Source: Nissolia schottii (lineage: Eukaryota > Streptophyta > Magnoliopsida > Fabales > Fabaceae). From it: 64,000 nt of DNA. How positions within the stretch are numbered: the first letter of the stretch is position 1; the number at the start of each line of letters is the position of its first letter. Under the pieces are notes generated by a model that worked only from the letters and a program-made list of their open reading frames with translations, was not told the origin of the DNA and searched no databases. Shown here piece after piece: positions 12,826 through 25,044 of the stretch. Location: positions 1 to 64,000 of the forward strand of contig QANU01113349.1 of NCBI GenBank assembly GCA_003254905.1, given 5' to 3'. The position numbers and the translations under genes were made by a program.

Positions 12826-15800
12826 TCAAGCACAAGTAATCTGCCTTCGCTTAACCATTTTCTCATAATTCTCAGAAACCATTCCAGTCAAATTGGGGTC
12901 TCCATATCCGATCTCTGCACCAAGTCTGTGGCAGTAACACAGTTAAACCGTTTCAGTATTGAAAGTAGCAAAAAGGAGATGGGAGATATGTTGGGACAAC
13001 TACTTTTCACAAAGAATCAGCCAATAAGGAAACCAAAAACATATCATTTCAATTAAGGGTTGACCTTGCAGTGCAAACCAAGTTATTTTCTATTTCAACG
13101 ACAGGATGCAAATGTTTGGGGGCGAAATTAAAATGAAGATAGGACATAGGCGGGTGGGGGGGGAAAATATAAAAAAGAGGAAGAAGAAGAAGGGGGTGAG
13201 GAGGGGAAAGAACTAATGCAATAACCAAGACAAGTGTGAAATTTACATACTTTGGGTCAAGTACAAGTTTCTGAACTTCTTTGATAGACGAGCTTGCTGC
13301 ATAAAGAGATATCTTCCCAACCTGCATAAATGTCCAAGAGACAATCAACACCAACACCTAAGAATGAAGACAAATCCAATGAACCACAAGCATTTTCAAA
13401 GGAGACAACAAAGGTTGGCAAATGGTAACAACAGTAGTTAAATGAAAAACTTTTCTTTTCTGACCTCCAATACTTGAAGCTTTGCTTCATGATCGTTAGG
13501 TAGACAGCGTACTTCCTCTGCCAATCTGACGGCCTCCCCCAGGCTTTCGGGAGATAAGAAATCAAGCCCTAACTGAACAGTGGACTGAAATTTTCATAGT
13601 ACATAGATGATCAGATATACTATGACAATGCAACAGGAGAGAATACATGTTTCCATTGAACAACAGGATTTCCACTTTAATTCATCAAAATAAATATTCA
13701 ATAATGAAACTTCGCTACAGAGGGCGAAACTTGACGAGATAGCAAGGTTCACTCCTCGTAACATGAAAGTAACAAATTCAAATCCTAGAGACAGCCTCTC
13801 AAGGTAAGGCTGTGTACATTTACCCTTCTCAGACCCCACCAGATGGGAGCATCATGCATTGGACATCCCTTAAATGAACATATGCTTAACACTACCTTAT
13901 TGTGGCACTGGGTATCTATACCAAGCAAGCATTGAATCAAATGTATTCAATCACACATGCTTCTCTTTATTTCCTATAAATGTATAAATTCAACATGACA
14001 TTCAGCCATACCATCCATCATGACCTATCTCGTCACTATTCCGCTACTTAGTTCCTAAATAAATCTGGAACTCTAGTATTCTAATTTTTCTTTCTGTAAC
14101 AAAACTTCAAGCCCTTAAAATTTTGTTCCTTTCCAGGGGGCTTCAGTGTCATACTTATCGCTACGCCTCCACCTGTTGTTCCCTCTCCAACAAGCTACTC
14201 ACCAGCAACAACTTATTCTTCCGACGAACTTTCTGGCCAGCAACTCCACCATTGTGCCTTTCTCATGTGACTCCGAAACTCCATTTCTGTACGACAGATG
14301 CACCTCTACTAGCTGCATCATCTTCAAACGAGCTACCCATGGCTGGCAACCACTTTAGAGAACCTCATACCGTGTTGAGCTGCCCACCCACAAATGAATT
14401 ACCGCGGTTGGTTGTTGCATGTGCCCCCACAAGCACTCTCTTCTCTCTATTTCTTCACGCGCTGGCAGGACTGGGAATGTGCTACTGTTTCCAGCAATGC
14501 TTTTTTGTCTCTGACTCCCTTTGGTTCATCTTTGACCTTCCTTTGGCTCATCTTCATTGAATTCCAGCAAGCTATGTTTTATGGTATCCATTTGTTTTCT
14601 TTTATTTTTGAGGGTCCTTTAGTAATAAGCTTAAAGTTCAGTAAATTTAAGCCCAAGGGAGAGTTTTAGGAATAATGAATGTAACTATCATGTTCTGCCA
14701 TAATTTATGTGCGCCAGTGAAAACGTGGTAGGATATAACTAAAACGTGGTAGGATATAACTAAGTATTGATTACTTATGCTTGAAAATTGCATGTATTCC
14801 CTAATAAGTATATATCTTGGTGCTAGGTATTTACACCAAGCAAGCATTGAACCTAAGCTATTCAATCACACCTGTACTATATCTTCTACAAATTCAAAAA
14901 CACCTAATATTAATAATGGTAGAGACTTAATCAGATGAAAAGTTCACCCTTTCTTCAATGTGGTTCAAGTGATGCTTATAAAACTATGAAGGTCCATCGA
15001 CTAAAATAGAAGAAGTGAACGAACTGAAAAATGAACACACCTGAACATTTCTTGCCTGGAAAGGGCAACCAGCAGGAACAAAGATAGCTTCCCCCAAATT
15101 CTGTTCAAATGACCATGGTTCCACTCCTATGTAGAAAATATTAAGCACATTAAAAAGGAAGATAAATAAAACAAATGCTTCTATAAGTCTCTAGGTACCT
15201 GCAATTTAGCACGTTAGTACTAAGTTTTCCATGATAAACAGTACAAATGGAAAATCACTCTCAAATCCCTTTACTTAAGCTTTGTACAAGAGTTCACACC
15301 ATTTTCATTTTTCAGAAAAAAAAAATTCATTATTTTTCCAACTAATCTTGAAGAAAATAATGAATCAATCCCAGTACAAGATGCGTCAACCCAGTGGAGG
15401 AACTTTCAAGGAGCCAAATCCCCAAAAAAGAAGAGAAACAAAAATAGGATAAAGGCATTCAAGAAAAACAAGAAGTTTTAAGGGGGTTAAACTTATGGTT
15501 TACTTTAAAAAAATGATAAAAATGTAATGAAACCAAAGGCTTCCTGTGTGAGATTCAGACAGGTGATGAAATGGAGGGGTATGTAGATTAAATGTAAAAG
15601 GAAGGGATAGAATGGGAAAGAGTGGCCTTCCCCATGGTTAGATGATTACGGGGAGAAAAGCCAAGGTAAAGGTTGTAACTGTTAAAACTTTACATTTCTA
15701 AACTGCCACAAAAAAAATTAACAGAATTTATTGGGATAAAATTCTAAATGACATGTTTTTAAACAAAAGCAAAGATATCCCCCCCTCATTGCCCCTAATT

Positions 15801-18800
15801 AGAAATTGGCAGCGAACAAAAAGTGAGTGTTTTATGCAACACTTGGATGTGAGATAAGAAAGGGGAAGGGAGGAGAAAAGTGACCTAAACCTTCGCTTGG
15901 AAAGATTTTTGGGGAAGGAAAGAAACATTCCCCCTCAAGGCTCAAAAATTCTTCCTCCCTCGAATGGAGGTGAAACTCCCATTACATTTACTTTAACTCA
16001 AGAAGAGGGAAGAGAATTCCACACATTTCCTAACTTAAACATCCAAATATAACCCTCAAACAAAAAAAAAAATCAAAATATGATAAAGTAAATCTGCCTC
16101 TTCCTCTCCGCTAAATAACTTCCCAAGATAGCCCTCACATTCACTTCACCTCCATAAATTATTAATCATGAACAAGGAGTAAGGATGGCAATGGGTATCC
16201 ATGGGTACGGCTACATGACCCCCCACTATCCATACCCATTTAATATTGTTATCCATACCCGTACCCATACCCATAGTTATCAAAATCGCGAGTTAACTCG
16301 TAAACTCGTAGTAAAATCGAGCTAACTCGCATGTAAACTCGTTTCTGGGTAAACTCGGGTAAACTCGCATAAAATCGCGAGTTTACTGTCGAGTTTACGA
16401 GTTTACCACAGGCAGGGTTGGTTTTTTTTTTTTTTACAGCTGCGCATGCAATCGTACTCCGTAGTGCCATCGTGCTTTGTCGCTAATCCATCGTATGTAT
16501 TTCAAATATCTTTTCCACTAGGGGCATAACCTCTGCATCGCTATCTGTACTTTAGTGCTCTGGATTGGAGACATCATCGTCACATACTCGCTTCTTGTGA
16601 TGCTCAATACTACGAGACTCGCTGATATCTTCGATATTTATGCTATTGTGTGTGTCATCTCCTGGATATTTGTGTTATTAAAGGTTCCAGAAACAAAGGG
16701 CACGCCCCTCGAACTCATCACCGAATTCTTTGTTGTCGGCTCGAAGCAGACTACTTCTGTCAAGAATGAATGATATTATTCTTTATATACATTTGCTATG
16801 TTAGTTGCTCAATACACTGCCTCTTTCTTATGTTGATGGATTTTACTTGTCATTAAGTTTATGTAGAGAAGGATATGTTCTAGTTCAAACATATGTATTA
16901 TGCATTATCTGTGAATTGAACTTAGAACTCATATATTTCATCTTTATTAGTGCTTTATTATGGAGTTAAAAGTATTTATGAATTTCAAGTTTTATTAAAT
17001 ATATTTTTGTAGCACAATAATTTTTTAAAATATTTTTTAATATTTTTTTAATAATAGGTAAACTCGTCCGAGTTTACAATTCGAGTTTACGGAGGCTCCA
17101 CGAGTTTACTTAAACTCGCGAGTTTGATAACCATGCCCATACCCATCATGAATATCCATTACCCATACCCACGGAGATTTGAATCCCCGTGGATATCCCT
17201 TAATATCCACGATATTTGCCAAAAATTCAAAAAAGGACAAATCTATAAAAATCACAATCAAATATAACATATTACAATACTACTACTAAAAAAATCGCAA
17301 TTTGAATTAACAAAATACATAATAAAAATCCAATAGCATTGTGAATAAAAACGAATTAGGGTTTTTTGCTTTTATATTTATATAGGTAAAGATATTTACA
17401 TAATTTTATATATTAGTGGGTAATTAGTGGGTATCCACGGGTCGGGTACCTCAATCCCCATATACATATCCATTAGTAAACGGGAATGGATATCCATCCC
17501 CGCAGGTACACCCATACTTGTCGCGGGTAATATTTGTGGATATCTAGGTTTGTGGATATTTTTGGCATCCCTAGCAAGGATAATTATTCTGTTTCCCTTC
17601 CATCCCTCTCAGTTTTCCTCATCAAATCAAAATACAAATGGATTTTGTCAACTTTGGGGGTATGATGGAGCCCCCACGAGCAAGGCTCTATATAGTTCCT
17701 CCACCAGCATCAACACAACCTATCGCTTCCCTATCTACCACCTAAAATTTCATAAAAGAGAGCATATGATCTTACCAAATTCTTCCTTCAGCCTTTTTTT
17801 ATGGTGTCTGTCCAGAAAAATAGCTCCATCATAAAGAGGCCATGTAACCTTGCATCCAAAGAGCGCCATCAGAAATATAATATTGAAGCAATTTAATTAA
17901 CCAAAAAGAGAGAGGACGAGCAGCTTGGGGGATAAAAAAGTAATTTTTTTATTTGGAAAAGAAAGACTTACAAATTCATTTAATATATCATCTTGCTTCC
18001 CAAATTCCTTCCAATGCATTTTGATATATTCATTCAACTTAGGAACATCTAGCCGACGAAAGACATCCCAAAGAACTCCAGGGTGTGTTTTCTCAGAGAC
18101 ATCTCCATTTTGTTTGAATGGAAGCTCATGGTTGACCATATTCCCTTCAGAACTAGAATGATTTTCAAACCCTTGATCCATAATCAACTTACTCTGGTTT
18201 GAATGCAAATCTAGCCCATTATTTTCTGCACCAAATGCTGAACCAGGCGAACTCCCGCTTGAACAAACTTGTGGCTCCCCAGGTGCTTCCTTCACCTCAG
18301 ATTCCTTAAATGATTTATGTATCATTTCAATTTTAGTTCTCTGCCAGTCCTTCAGCTTTACTTCACTTGTATGGACCAAAAGGTACACCTGCAAAAAATT
18401 AATTACTTGTTACTTAATTCATACCAACTTATTTAGCAGAGTCTGGGAAAACAAGATACATGCTTGTGCTTTTCAATACAAACAGCATAGCAAATTATTA
18501 GTCAACAAGCACACATTATCAACAACCTAAAAACATAATGAGAAAGTAGACCATAATAAGTACTTAACCAAACACAAATTAACAATGAAGCATCAAATTT
18601 ATATTCTGAAATAAAAAACATCAAATGCATTTAGGGTTTAGGCCCAGTGCACGAGGCTACGGCCTAGTGGCGTTCGGGAAGGGTTGATGTACGCAGCCTC
18701 TCTGCAACAGAGAGGTTGTTTTTAAGATTTGAACACATGAGCTCCAAGTCACAAGGTAGGAACCTTGCCACTGTGTCAAGGCTCACCCTCTATCAAATTT

Positions 18801-21751
18801 ATATTCTAACACTTAAATTGGAAGTCCAAAGTTTTAAAGAAGTTGCAGTAAAGGAACCCAGAGTATCATATAATTGTTGAAAAAAATGACCCTTTCTAAT
18901 TTGTTGGGATAATTAGGGTGAAGTACCATGTCACGCATATTGAAGTGGAGATTGGTCACTGAATCACCTCTGCCAAGTTCATCATTGATCCCATAAGATA
19001 TATAAATCTTGGGCCCTACATCATTCTGCAAGGAGTAATGAGGCAATTTAGCAGCAACGTTAAGAAGGCCCCACTTGGAGTGAATATACTGAAGTAAAGG
19101 CAGTTTGCTGATAAATTCAGGTCTTTGGTACAAGAGAAATTCTTCAGATGCACTAGGTGAAGGCCAATCCTTCAACTTCAATAATTGTGGCCAACCATTA
19201 TCGTGATTACGCCCTTCAGAGTATCCGCTCATGAAGTGACTAAGCTCAATATCGATCTGTCAATATAGCGGGGAAAAAAGCAGCTGGAAAGTGAGTAATT
19301 TAACAAAAATGATTAACTAATAATAAACACAGTGCAAAAAAATTCTCAAAAAATAAAAAGATAAGAACTATAGACATGTGTACCTCAGACCCATCAAAGC
19401 AATCTATGGCCCTAACCATTCTGTTTTCATCCTTCATTTTCTCATCTGTTGTCTCTAGAATCCCTCTCCAGATGACCATTGGATCCCAACTTGAAATGGA
19501 TGACCTATCAAATACTTGCTTAACAATAATGGGTTCACCGGTTTTCCAGTGCTTTCTAAAATTGCCAATCCCATCAGTTTTGAGATCTTCAGAAGCAGGA
19601 CAATAAAGATAATTATCATCACTGGATTCTCTATGAGAACATTGGCAAAGTCTGAGAGCATTCAACTCAGTTTCTGGTGGACTATCAGCATTGTTAATCA
19701 CACAGCCACTAACCATTTCCTCAGCATTTTTCACCAACTTTGCGACCCAATTCATCTTGAAAATCCGGCTTAAATTTACCGATGAATAACCACAGCCACC
19801 GTACTCCTTAGGCGGACATGAAATTCTTCCGTTATCATTGGATCTCCAATGAGGAAACTTACTTAATACGTTTCGGTCATAAGCCTTTTCTTGCTCTGTT
19901 TGGGGTTCTTTATTGTGACTTGTTGCTTCTCGAAGATCTCGACAGCAATTAAGGCACAAATCATATGAGCAACTTGGACAGCGTCGATGATAATCAGTTA
20001 TGGGTATCCTACATAAATTACTGCAAGAAAACAACTAAAGATAAATAATGACCATTATAATCTACGAAAGGGAACATTAATACACGTGATGCTTCTACAC
20101 AAATTAAATCCACCAAGTCTAAGAAACGTGTTTCAGACGTACCAGCACATCTGCTCATCTGCACTCAATTTTATCCTCGTAAGATCTATTTCACCACCTG
20201 AGGGAGAAACCATTATTTCAACCTAGTCAAATATTTGTTCACCATAAAAGAGAAACAATATTTTCAAATGCTACTAGCAGTGCAGTGCGGCAAGAGAATA
20301 AAATGCATCATACCACGCAACTTCTTTTCGAGTTCAACTTCAGAACATTGTTCACGGTGGATTTGTTTTACTACAGGAAGCACTGATGACATCAGCAAGT
20401 GGAGATACTGTAACTTATCTAGTACAGGGATCTCACGTATCCGAACCTTAATCCCAACAAAACCAGAAATTTTACTAACCGGCAAATAAATTGCACATGC
20501 TAAACTTTGAAGACATACTTTATCAAACATTATCTATTAAATACCTTTATTGAATTATCACTACGTAAGCAAACTTTACAGTTACATATACCACGGCATG
20601 CAGGACAAGTCCTCTGAATTTCATCCAACGAAATGTTTGAGTACCTAGAAACAAGTAAACCATAATAGTCACCATCTAAATATAGAAGAAAACTACAAAC
20701 GAAAAGGGAGAAACTGAGATTCCATGCTCATTGCTCACCATGTTGATATACAGTTATCACAGTATCCTCTCCGATCACATTGCTGGCACCAAGTAACCCT
20801 GTCTCGGTTATTCCTCCTGCACTGATGACAAGTCTGCCCGCCAGTGTCTCCCGAGGATTCTGAGCTCCCATCAGAATATTCCTGCCAACCCAACCACTCG
20901 GTTCATCACAAAAAAGAAAGAAAAGAAAAGAAAAACAAAAACAAAAAAAAAAAAAAAAAAAAANAAACCTCCACAATCACAACAAAAATTAAGCTAATGC
21001 TATGAAATAAATCACGGTTGTTTTTGGATAAAATAAAGTGACATGACTCACTCAATCATCCAATAGTCAATAATCATTTACATCATTTTAGCAACGAAGT
21101 TCTGACAATGTTTATGATTCTCTACTAGTACCATTTTTCTTACAAGAAGTATAGTATTGAAAAACTCACAGTGGTGGCATTGGTAGCATCCAAGCTCCTC
21201 CTCTTCCTTGAGGAGTCCCCACCGGAAGCTGGTTCCGGCGAGTCATAACCCGCCCAATTCTCCTCATACAAAGGCGCATCCGCGTCCTCCTCCTCCTCCT
21301 GCGAATCATCCTCATCCGGCCTCTGCGGCGTCCCACGCGCCGCCGCCGTGGAAGCACCCTTCTTCCCCTCCGGCACGTACCGGAACTGGTTCTTGGAGAC
21401 CTTCTCCAACAACCTGCTGCCACCGCCGGAGTTGTGCTCACCACCGCCGAGCTTCATGGCGGACAGCGGCAGGTCGAAATCGTCACTCTTGCTCTCCAAA
21501 TAGGCATCGTCGTCAGCGCCGCCGCCGGACGACTTCCTCTTGGCCTTCTTGAGGTTGGCCCTCATGGCGGAATTGGCGGCTCTCTTCTTCGCTTGGATGT
21601 AGTGCTTCTCGCACACCGTCTTGTCTGGCATCGACATGGCGGTGCACCGCCACTGCTTCCCGTCGGAACGCTTGCACCGGAGGTCGTCGGGGATTCCCAC
21701 ATTGTCGTCGCCGCCGCCGTTGTTCCCAGACACCGATCGCGCTTGATCCAT
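12826..21751 (-). CDS. JMJ24: JMJ24-like WRC/RING/JmjC-domain chromatin protein
   Basis: Thirteen exons (21751-21170, 20881-20739, 20644-20545, 20446-20314, 20197-20143, 20020-19384, 19256-18927, 18388-17972, 17848-17776, 15126-15041, 13584-13465, 13321-13251, 12925-12826) add up to 2847 nt in one frame, 948 aa. Order: WRC DNA-binding domain (about 22-70), acidic linker (DEDDSQEEEEDAD), RING-like Cys fingers (about 210-280, CHQC, WCQQC, CPACRGICNCKVC), a second zinc region (about 320-365, CCNLC, CPSC, CLNCC), then JmjC (about 620-870). KDM3-type JmjC enzymes remove H3K9 methyl groups with Fe(II) held by H-x-D/E...H. Here the site reads H654-F-N656 and CPF846Q, so two of three ligands are replaced. 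Arabidopsis JMJ24 is the member described as lacking normal iron ligands and acting through its RING as a ubiquitin ligase on CMT3, antagonising IBM1. That role is inferred for this gene. All splice sites are GT-AG. Intron 9 is enlarged by transposons. Confidence 0.92.
13717..13869 (+). mobile_element. tRNA-derived SINE, degenerate (JMJ24 intron 10)
   Basis: The sequence runs from 'cgagatagcaaggttc' through 'acaaattcaaatcctag' to 'gacagcctctcaaggtaaggc' and 'cagaccccaccagatggg'. It matches, with changes, the SINE copies at 18608-18791 and 45411-45552. Same orientation as the copy at 45411. No clear target duplication was found. Confidence 0.6.
13897..14878. repeat. Region bounded by two ~60-bp direct repeats in JMJ24 intron 10
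   Basis: The sequence around 'accaagcaagcattga' followed by 'attcaatcacac' occurs at about 13900-13960 and again at about 14818-14875, with several differences. Between them is an unrecognised, C/T-rich stretch (14100-14640) holding open frames with no family likeness. A perfect tandem duplication of a 21-base unit (AAAACGTGGTAGGATATAACT) sits at about 14719-14760. The whole may be an old insertion. Confidence 0.5.
16276..17131 (+). mobile_element. Pack-type element with captured sugar-transporter exon, copy 1
   Basis: The inverted ends GTTATCAAAATCGCGAG and (complement) GTTATCAAACTCGCGAG bound 856 bp. The flanks CATACCCATA (16266-16275) and CATGCCCATA (17132-17141) match at 9 of 10 bases, which suggests a Mutator-type target duplication. 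The host sequence is itself repetitive in 'cccata', so the match may be inflated. Subterminal regions are packed with AAACTCG words. The interior carries a transporter exon and trailing sequence very like the copy at 62874-63750. No transposase. It lies inside a hAT-like element, so it arrived later. Confidence 0.7.
16506..16773 (+). pseudogene. Captured last exon of a tonoplast monosaccharide transporter (TMT/MSSP), copy 1
   Basis: Translation of 16555-16773 gives LWIGDIIVTYSLLVML, FDIYAIVCVISWIFVLLKVP, ETKGTPLELITEFFVVG and stop. This matches the final transmembrane segments and the conserved PETKG-x-PLE-ITEFF tail of MFS sugar carriers of the TMT/MSSP group as known from Arabidopsis. The bases before it correspond to the start of the exon but differ in length from copy 2, so the frame is not open across the whole exon. 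It carries only the C-terminus, so it cannot make a transporter. Confidence 0.85.
18608..18791 (-). mobile_element. tRNA-derived SINE with 16-bp target duplication (JMJ24 intron 7)
   Basis: Flanked by the perfect 16-bp direct repeat ATCAAATTTATATTCT (18592-18607 and 18792-18807). On the minus strand it runs from 'cagtggcaaggttcc' (A-box region) through 'tgtgttcaaatctt' (B-box region) to 'gcagagaggctgcgtac' and 'tcgtgcactgggcc', then an A-rich tail. The long target duplication and tail show retroposition by LINE machinery. It lies in the opposite orientation to the SINE at 13717. Confidence 0.85.
20942..20967. repeat. Poly-A/T run with an ambiguous base
   Basis: Homopolymer run in JMJ24 intron 1 with a single N at 20964. 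The run length is probably unreliable in the assembly. Confidence 0.9.
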
Positions 21752-21868
21752 TCTGTGGGTTTGGGAGATTGAAACCCCCTACCCCCCCACAACAATCGGG
21801 GGAACCCTCAATCAGGGGTGGGTTGCGTACGAATTTGAGTAGAAACTAGAAACCTCACTGTACAGTGT

Positions 21869-21881
21869 ACCCTAACCCTAA
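21869..21881 (-). promoter_or_regulatory. Telo-box-like motif upstream of JMJ24-like gene
   Basis: ACCCTAACCCTAA lies about 120 bp before the start codon, within the likely 5' UTR or proximal promoter. Telo-boxes (AAACCCTAA type) bind TRB/Myb-like factors in plant promoters. Only the motif is seen and a regulatory role is not shown. Confidence 0.35.
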
Positions 21882-22439
21882 TGTTTTGTTAGGAGAGGAA
21901 GTTGAGGTGGTGGTGATGATGAGTTTGAATTTCGCTACCTGTTAGAGTGTAGTCATTCAGAAAGTGGGGTTGTGGTGGAAACGACGCCGTTTCGCGTGGT
22001 TGCTGCGGTTCTAATGCAGAAGCTTGTGTGTCGTAAGGATGCTTTTACAGAAGACGAAGACCAGAGACAGGGTAATGTATGTATGCGGGGGGCGCAGCTT
22101 CAAACTAAAGTTACTGCACTTCTCGTGTGCTTACTGATGCATTCCAAACATGTTTTTTTCTTTTTTTCTCAGAAATGCACACAGCTACAAATCAAATCAT
22201 TTTATTTTTACAGAAATTATGCTAGTTGTTTAATGCAATAGTGTAATAATTTATTTATTTATTCATTCAAGATTAATAATAATGTCATATAATTTTATTT
22301 TAATAATTCATAAATTCTGAACCTAATCGCTCCTATGAAAATGCAAGGTTTTTTTTTCTTTACAACGTTTAATGGAAGTGAAGTTAGTGAATAATAGCAT
22401 ACTCTTGCAACTTTTTTATGACTTTTATTTACAAGGGTC
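21882..22439. other. Spacer upstream of JMJ24-like gene
   Basis: Promoter side of the JMJ24-like gene, becoming AT-rich to the right. Small open frames here show no family likeness. No gene is seen. Confidence 0.5.
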
Positions 22440-22822
22440 AATGCCCTGTTTAGTCCCCAAATTTTATATCGGGGATTATTTAATCTTTGAACTTTAAAAA
22501 GTAACTAATTAGTCATTAAACTTTACATGCACAAGAGATCGCAAAACGACGTCATTTTGCAACACGCCAAACAACACCGTTTTACCACTTGAAGAACAAA
22601 CGCCACAGTTACCAAAACAATGCATTTTTTAATACTCCCAAACTGCGTCGTTATGAAGGCTAATGAGCAGAGAAGAACGAAGTAGAATGACGCCGTTTTG
22701 GTGGGTAGGCTTCTTCTTCCTCCAACCTTTAACGATCATCTTCTTCCTCCTCTTTGTATATAACCTAAAAAAATTTAAAACCCTAAAATTCCAATTTTCT
22801 CGGGCCGCCTAAAATTACACGA

Positions 22823-23294
22823 AAATGCATAGCGTAAGCAGCTCAAGCATGATGAATCAATGACCACAAACACATGGAATTCGTGAGGGTAGCAGGAGTG
22901 GCGAAAGTGGAAGTGTAACAAGTGTTGGTCAAGGAGTTTATGGTCCTTTGTGCAAGTGTGGAGTTCCCTCAAAACTCTAGATATCAAGGACTATATTCAA
23001 CCCAAACAAGCATTTTTGGAGATGTCAACATTACAAGGTTGGTAATTTTTACTTTTTAATAAACTTACCATTAATTGCTACCTTTGCACGGTTAATTTGC
23101 GCATTAAGTCTTGCTTTGTGAAATGTATTGCAGAATAAAGTGGGAATGCCTGTATGTGATTTTTTTTGTGGGCAGATGGCTATGATGGTGATGAGCATGA
23201 TGATGATAACATTCAGATGGAAGAAGGAACACTTAGTGAATGGCAGCTTAAGTTGCAAATGGATTTGGCCAATGTGAAGAATGATGTTGGTTGA
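22823..23294 (+). pseudogene. GRF-type zinc-finger protein pseudogene
   Basis: Exon-like stretches read MHSVSSSSMMNQ, SVTSVGQGVYGPLCKCGVPS, SRTIFNPNKHFWRCQHYK and, after an intron, WADGYDGDEHDDDN and LSEWQLKLQMDLANVKNDVG. The Cys/His spacing (CKCG ... NPNKHFWRC) is that of the GRF zinc finger. There are in-frame stops (TGA after MMNQ, TAG after CGVPSKL) and a length change in a T-run before LWADGY. Short GRF proteins are common passengers around plant transposons, but a host origin is also possible. Confidence 0.65.
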
Positions 23295-25044
23295 AAGTTG
23301 GGTTTGGATTGCTGGAGTACTGATCATGTTTATTATTGTTATGGTAGTGAGTGTTTGTATTCTGAAAATGTAGGTAATATGAATGATGTTGTAAGCTACA
23401 ATGATATTTGTAATATGAAATATTTGTAGTAATCATGTAATGAAGTCGTATGCTACAATGAATGAAGTAATCAATTTGCTAAACTTCTGTAGTTGCGATT
23501 TTGACGAGTCTTGTTTATCCAATAATTCCTTATTATCACGTAGGTTATACAATGAATCATTTTCCATGTGGCCATCTTTTTGAATCCATAAGTCTGTATT
23601 TTCCATCTCGTACTCTCTTTTGAAACTATTCAGAATTGACGGCAAGAACCTTCCCTCTCATTCATCTTCCTTCACTAGAGACTAAGAAGCATAGGATCAA
23701 TAACCTGAAAAAACACACCTAACACCAAAAAAAAAATAAGGGTAACTCAACAAAAGAAAACTGCAATTTGCTTAACTTGTCACTAAGGCATAAATTAAGA
23801 CAACAATTAAAATGTACCAAATATATTTCCATTCATAAATTAAACACTAATGTTCATACATAGTGGGTCACCATAAACTTAACAAAACATAAAGTTGAGA
23901 GGGTCATCTTTTTGACATCCTGATAACTATTATGGTTATGATATATGCAATTGAAATCAAACGAAAGCTAGCCAACAAAAAAAAAAAAAACAAAGGTTCA
24001 TATCCCAATGGTCTTTACATTAAACAAAAAATAGGCCACTATACATCATTAACAAGACAAGACAACCTTCATTTCCTAATGTTCTTCAAGTTGGTGCATC
24101 TCCATATCCTGCTGCCAAAATTGTCTTAAAGGCAGGGGCCTGGTTGTTTGCAGGGACAGGGGCCTGGTTGTGTACAGGGGCAGAGGCCTGCTCAATTCCA
24201 GGTTTAGGGGATGGTGGCATCCATCTCACATGTCCTATGGCAGGAGTGCGTGGTGTCAAAGGTGTGGTTTGCATCATCCTTGGTACTGGGGCTCCTCCCT
24301 ATAACATACACAAATCATGCATTCATGTTAGGTAAATTGCATACAAAGTAAACGCAAAGACTCAATTGCATTAATAAACTTACAACAATTCTTGGCCTTA
24401 TTTGTGGCCTCATGGGTGGTTGCCTGATTGCAGTGGGGCTTGAAACACTTCTTTAGCAATTGAGTCAAGCGCACTATGAGATGTGATCTTTTTGTTGGAC
24501 CTTGTTCTCCTTGGGCTAGATGGTTGTTGTGCAACTTGTGCACTTTGAGGTGGAGCTTGTGCATTTTTGAAGTGCTCCTTGTGAAGTTCCATCTGCTTCC
24601 TGTTGAAGTAGCAAAAGAAAATAATAGAACAATTATAATCGGGGATGTATAAGTCACTGAACATTTAAAATTTGGTCTAAGTAGTTCCTAAAAATTCATT
24701 TTATTACCCTTAGCAGTCCTTGAATAATCTAACTATTTCCTTAGTCAGTCCACGAATCTACAAATTATTAGTCTCTAAATTTGGATATAAGCACTAGTGG
24801 CAATCCTTAACTATTTCCTAAGTAGTCCCTGTAATAATCCTTAAGAAACTTAAAATTTTTTAGGATAAAGTCACCAACCCATGAGTGTTCAATCAACTCA
24901 GATAAAATTGCAGCACAGTCAAATTTGAGACATACCTGTGTTAGATTTTCAACTACAGGGGCTATTTGTGTTGTCTCGATCTCTTTGAGTGCTCCATTCT
25001 GTGATGGACTTCTTTTTCTTATTCTTCTTCACCCTTGGCTTATG

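Larger units (their letters stand above)
16180..17573. mobile_element. hAT-like non-autonomous element (JMJ24 intron 9)
   Basis: The ends TAAGGATGGCAA and (complement) TAGGGATGCCAA form an Ac/hAT-type terminal inverted repeat. They are flanked by an imperfect 8-bp duplication (ACAAGGAG at 16172-16179, GCAAGGAT at 17574-17581). The interior is a run of 'gggtatccatggg'-type words in both directions, and there is no transposase. A second element (16276-17131) sits inside it. Total 1394 bp, about 540 bp without the inner element. Confidence 0.7.

Noticed and set aside
14123-14560. 145-codon plus-strand open frame in JMJ24 intron 10
   Set aside because: No domain, signal or splice context. It overlaps other frames and reads like translated C/T-rich repeat DNA.
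21166-21795. Arg- and Pro-rich open frames overlapping JMJ24 exon 1
   Set aside because: They are shadow frames of a GC-rich coding exon whose own frame carries a clear WRC domain.
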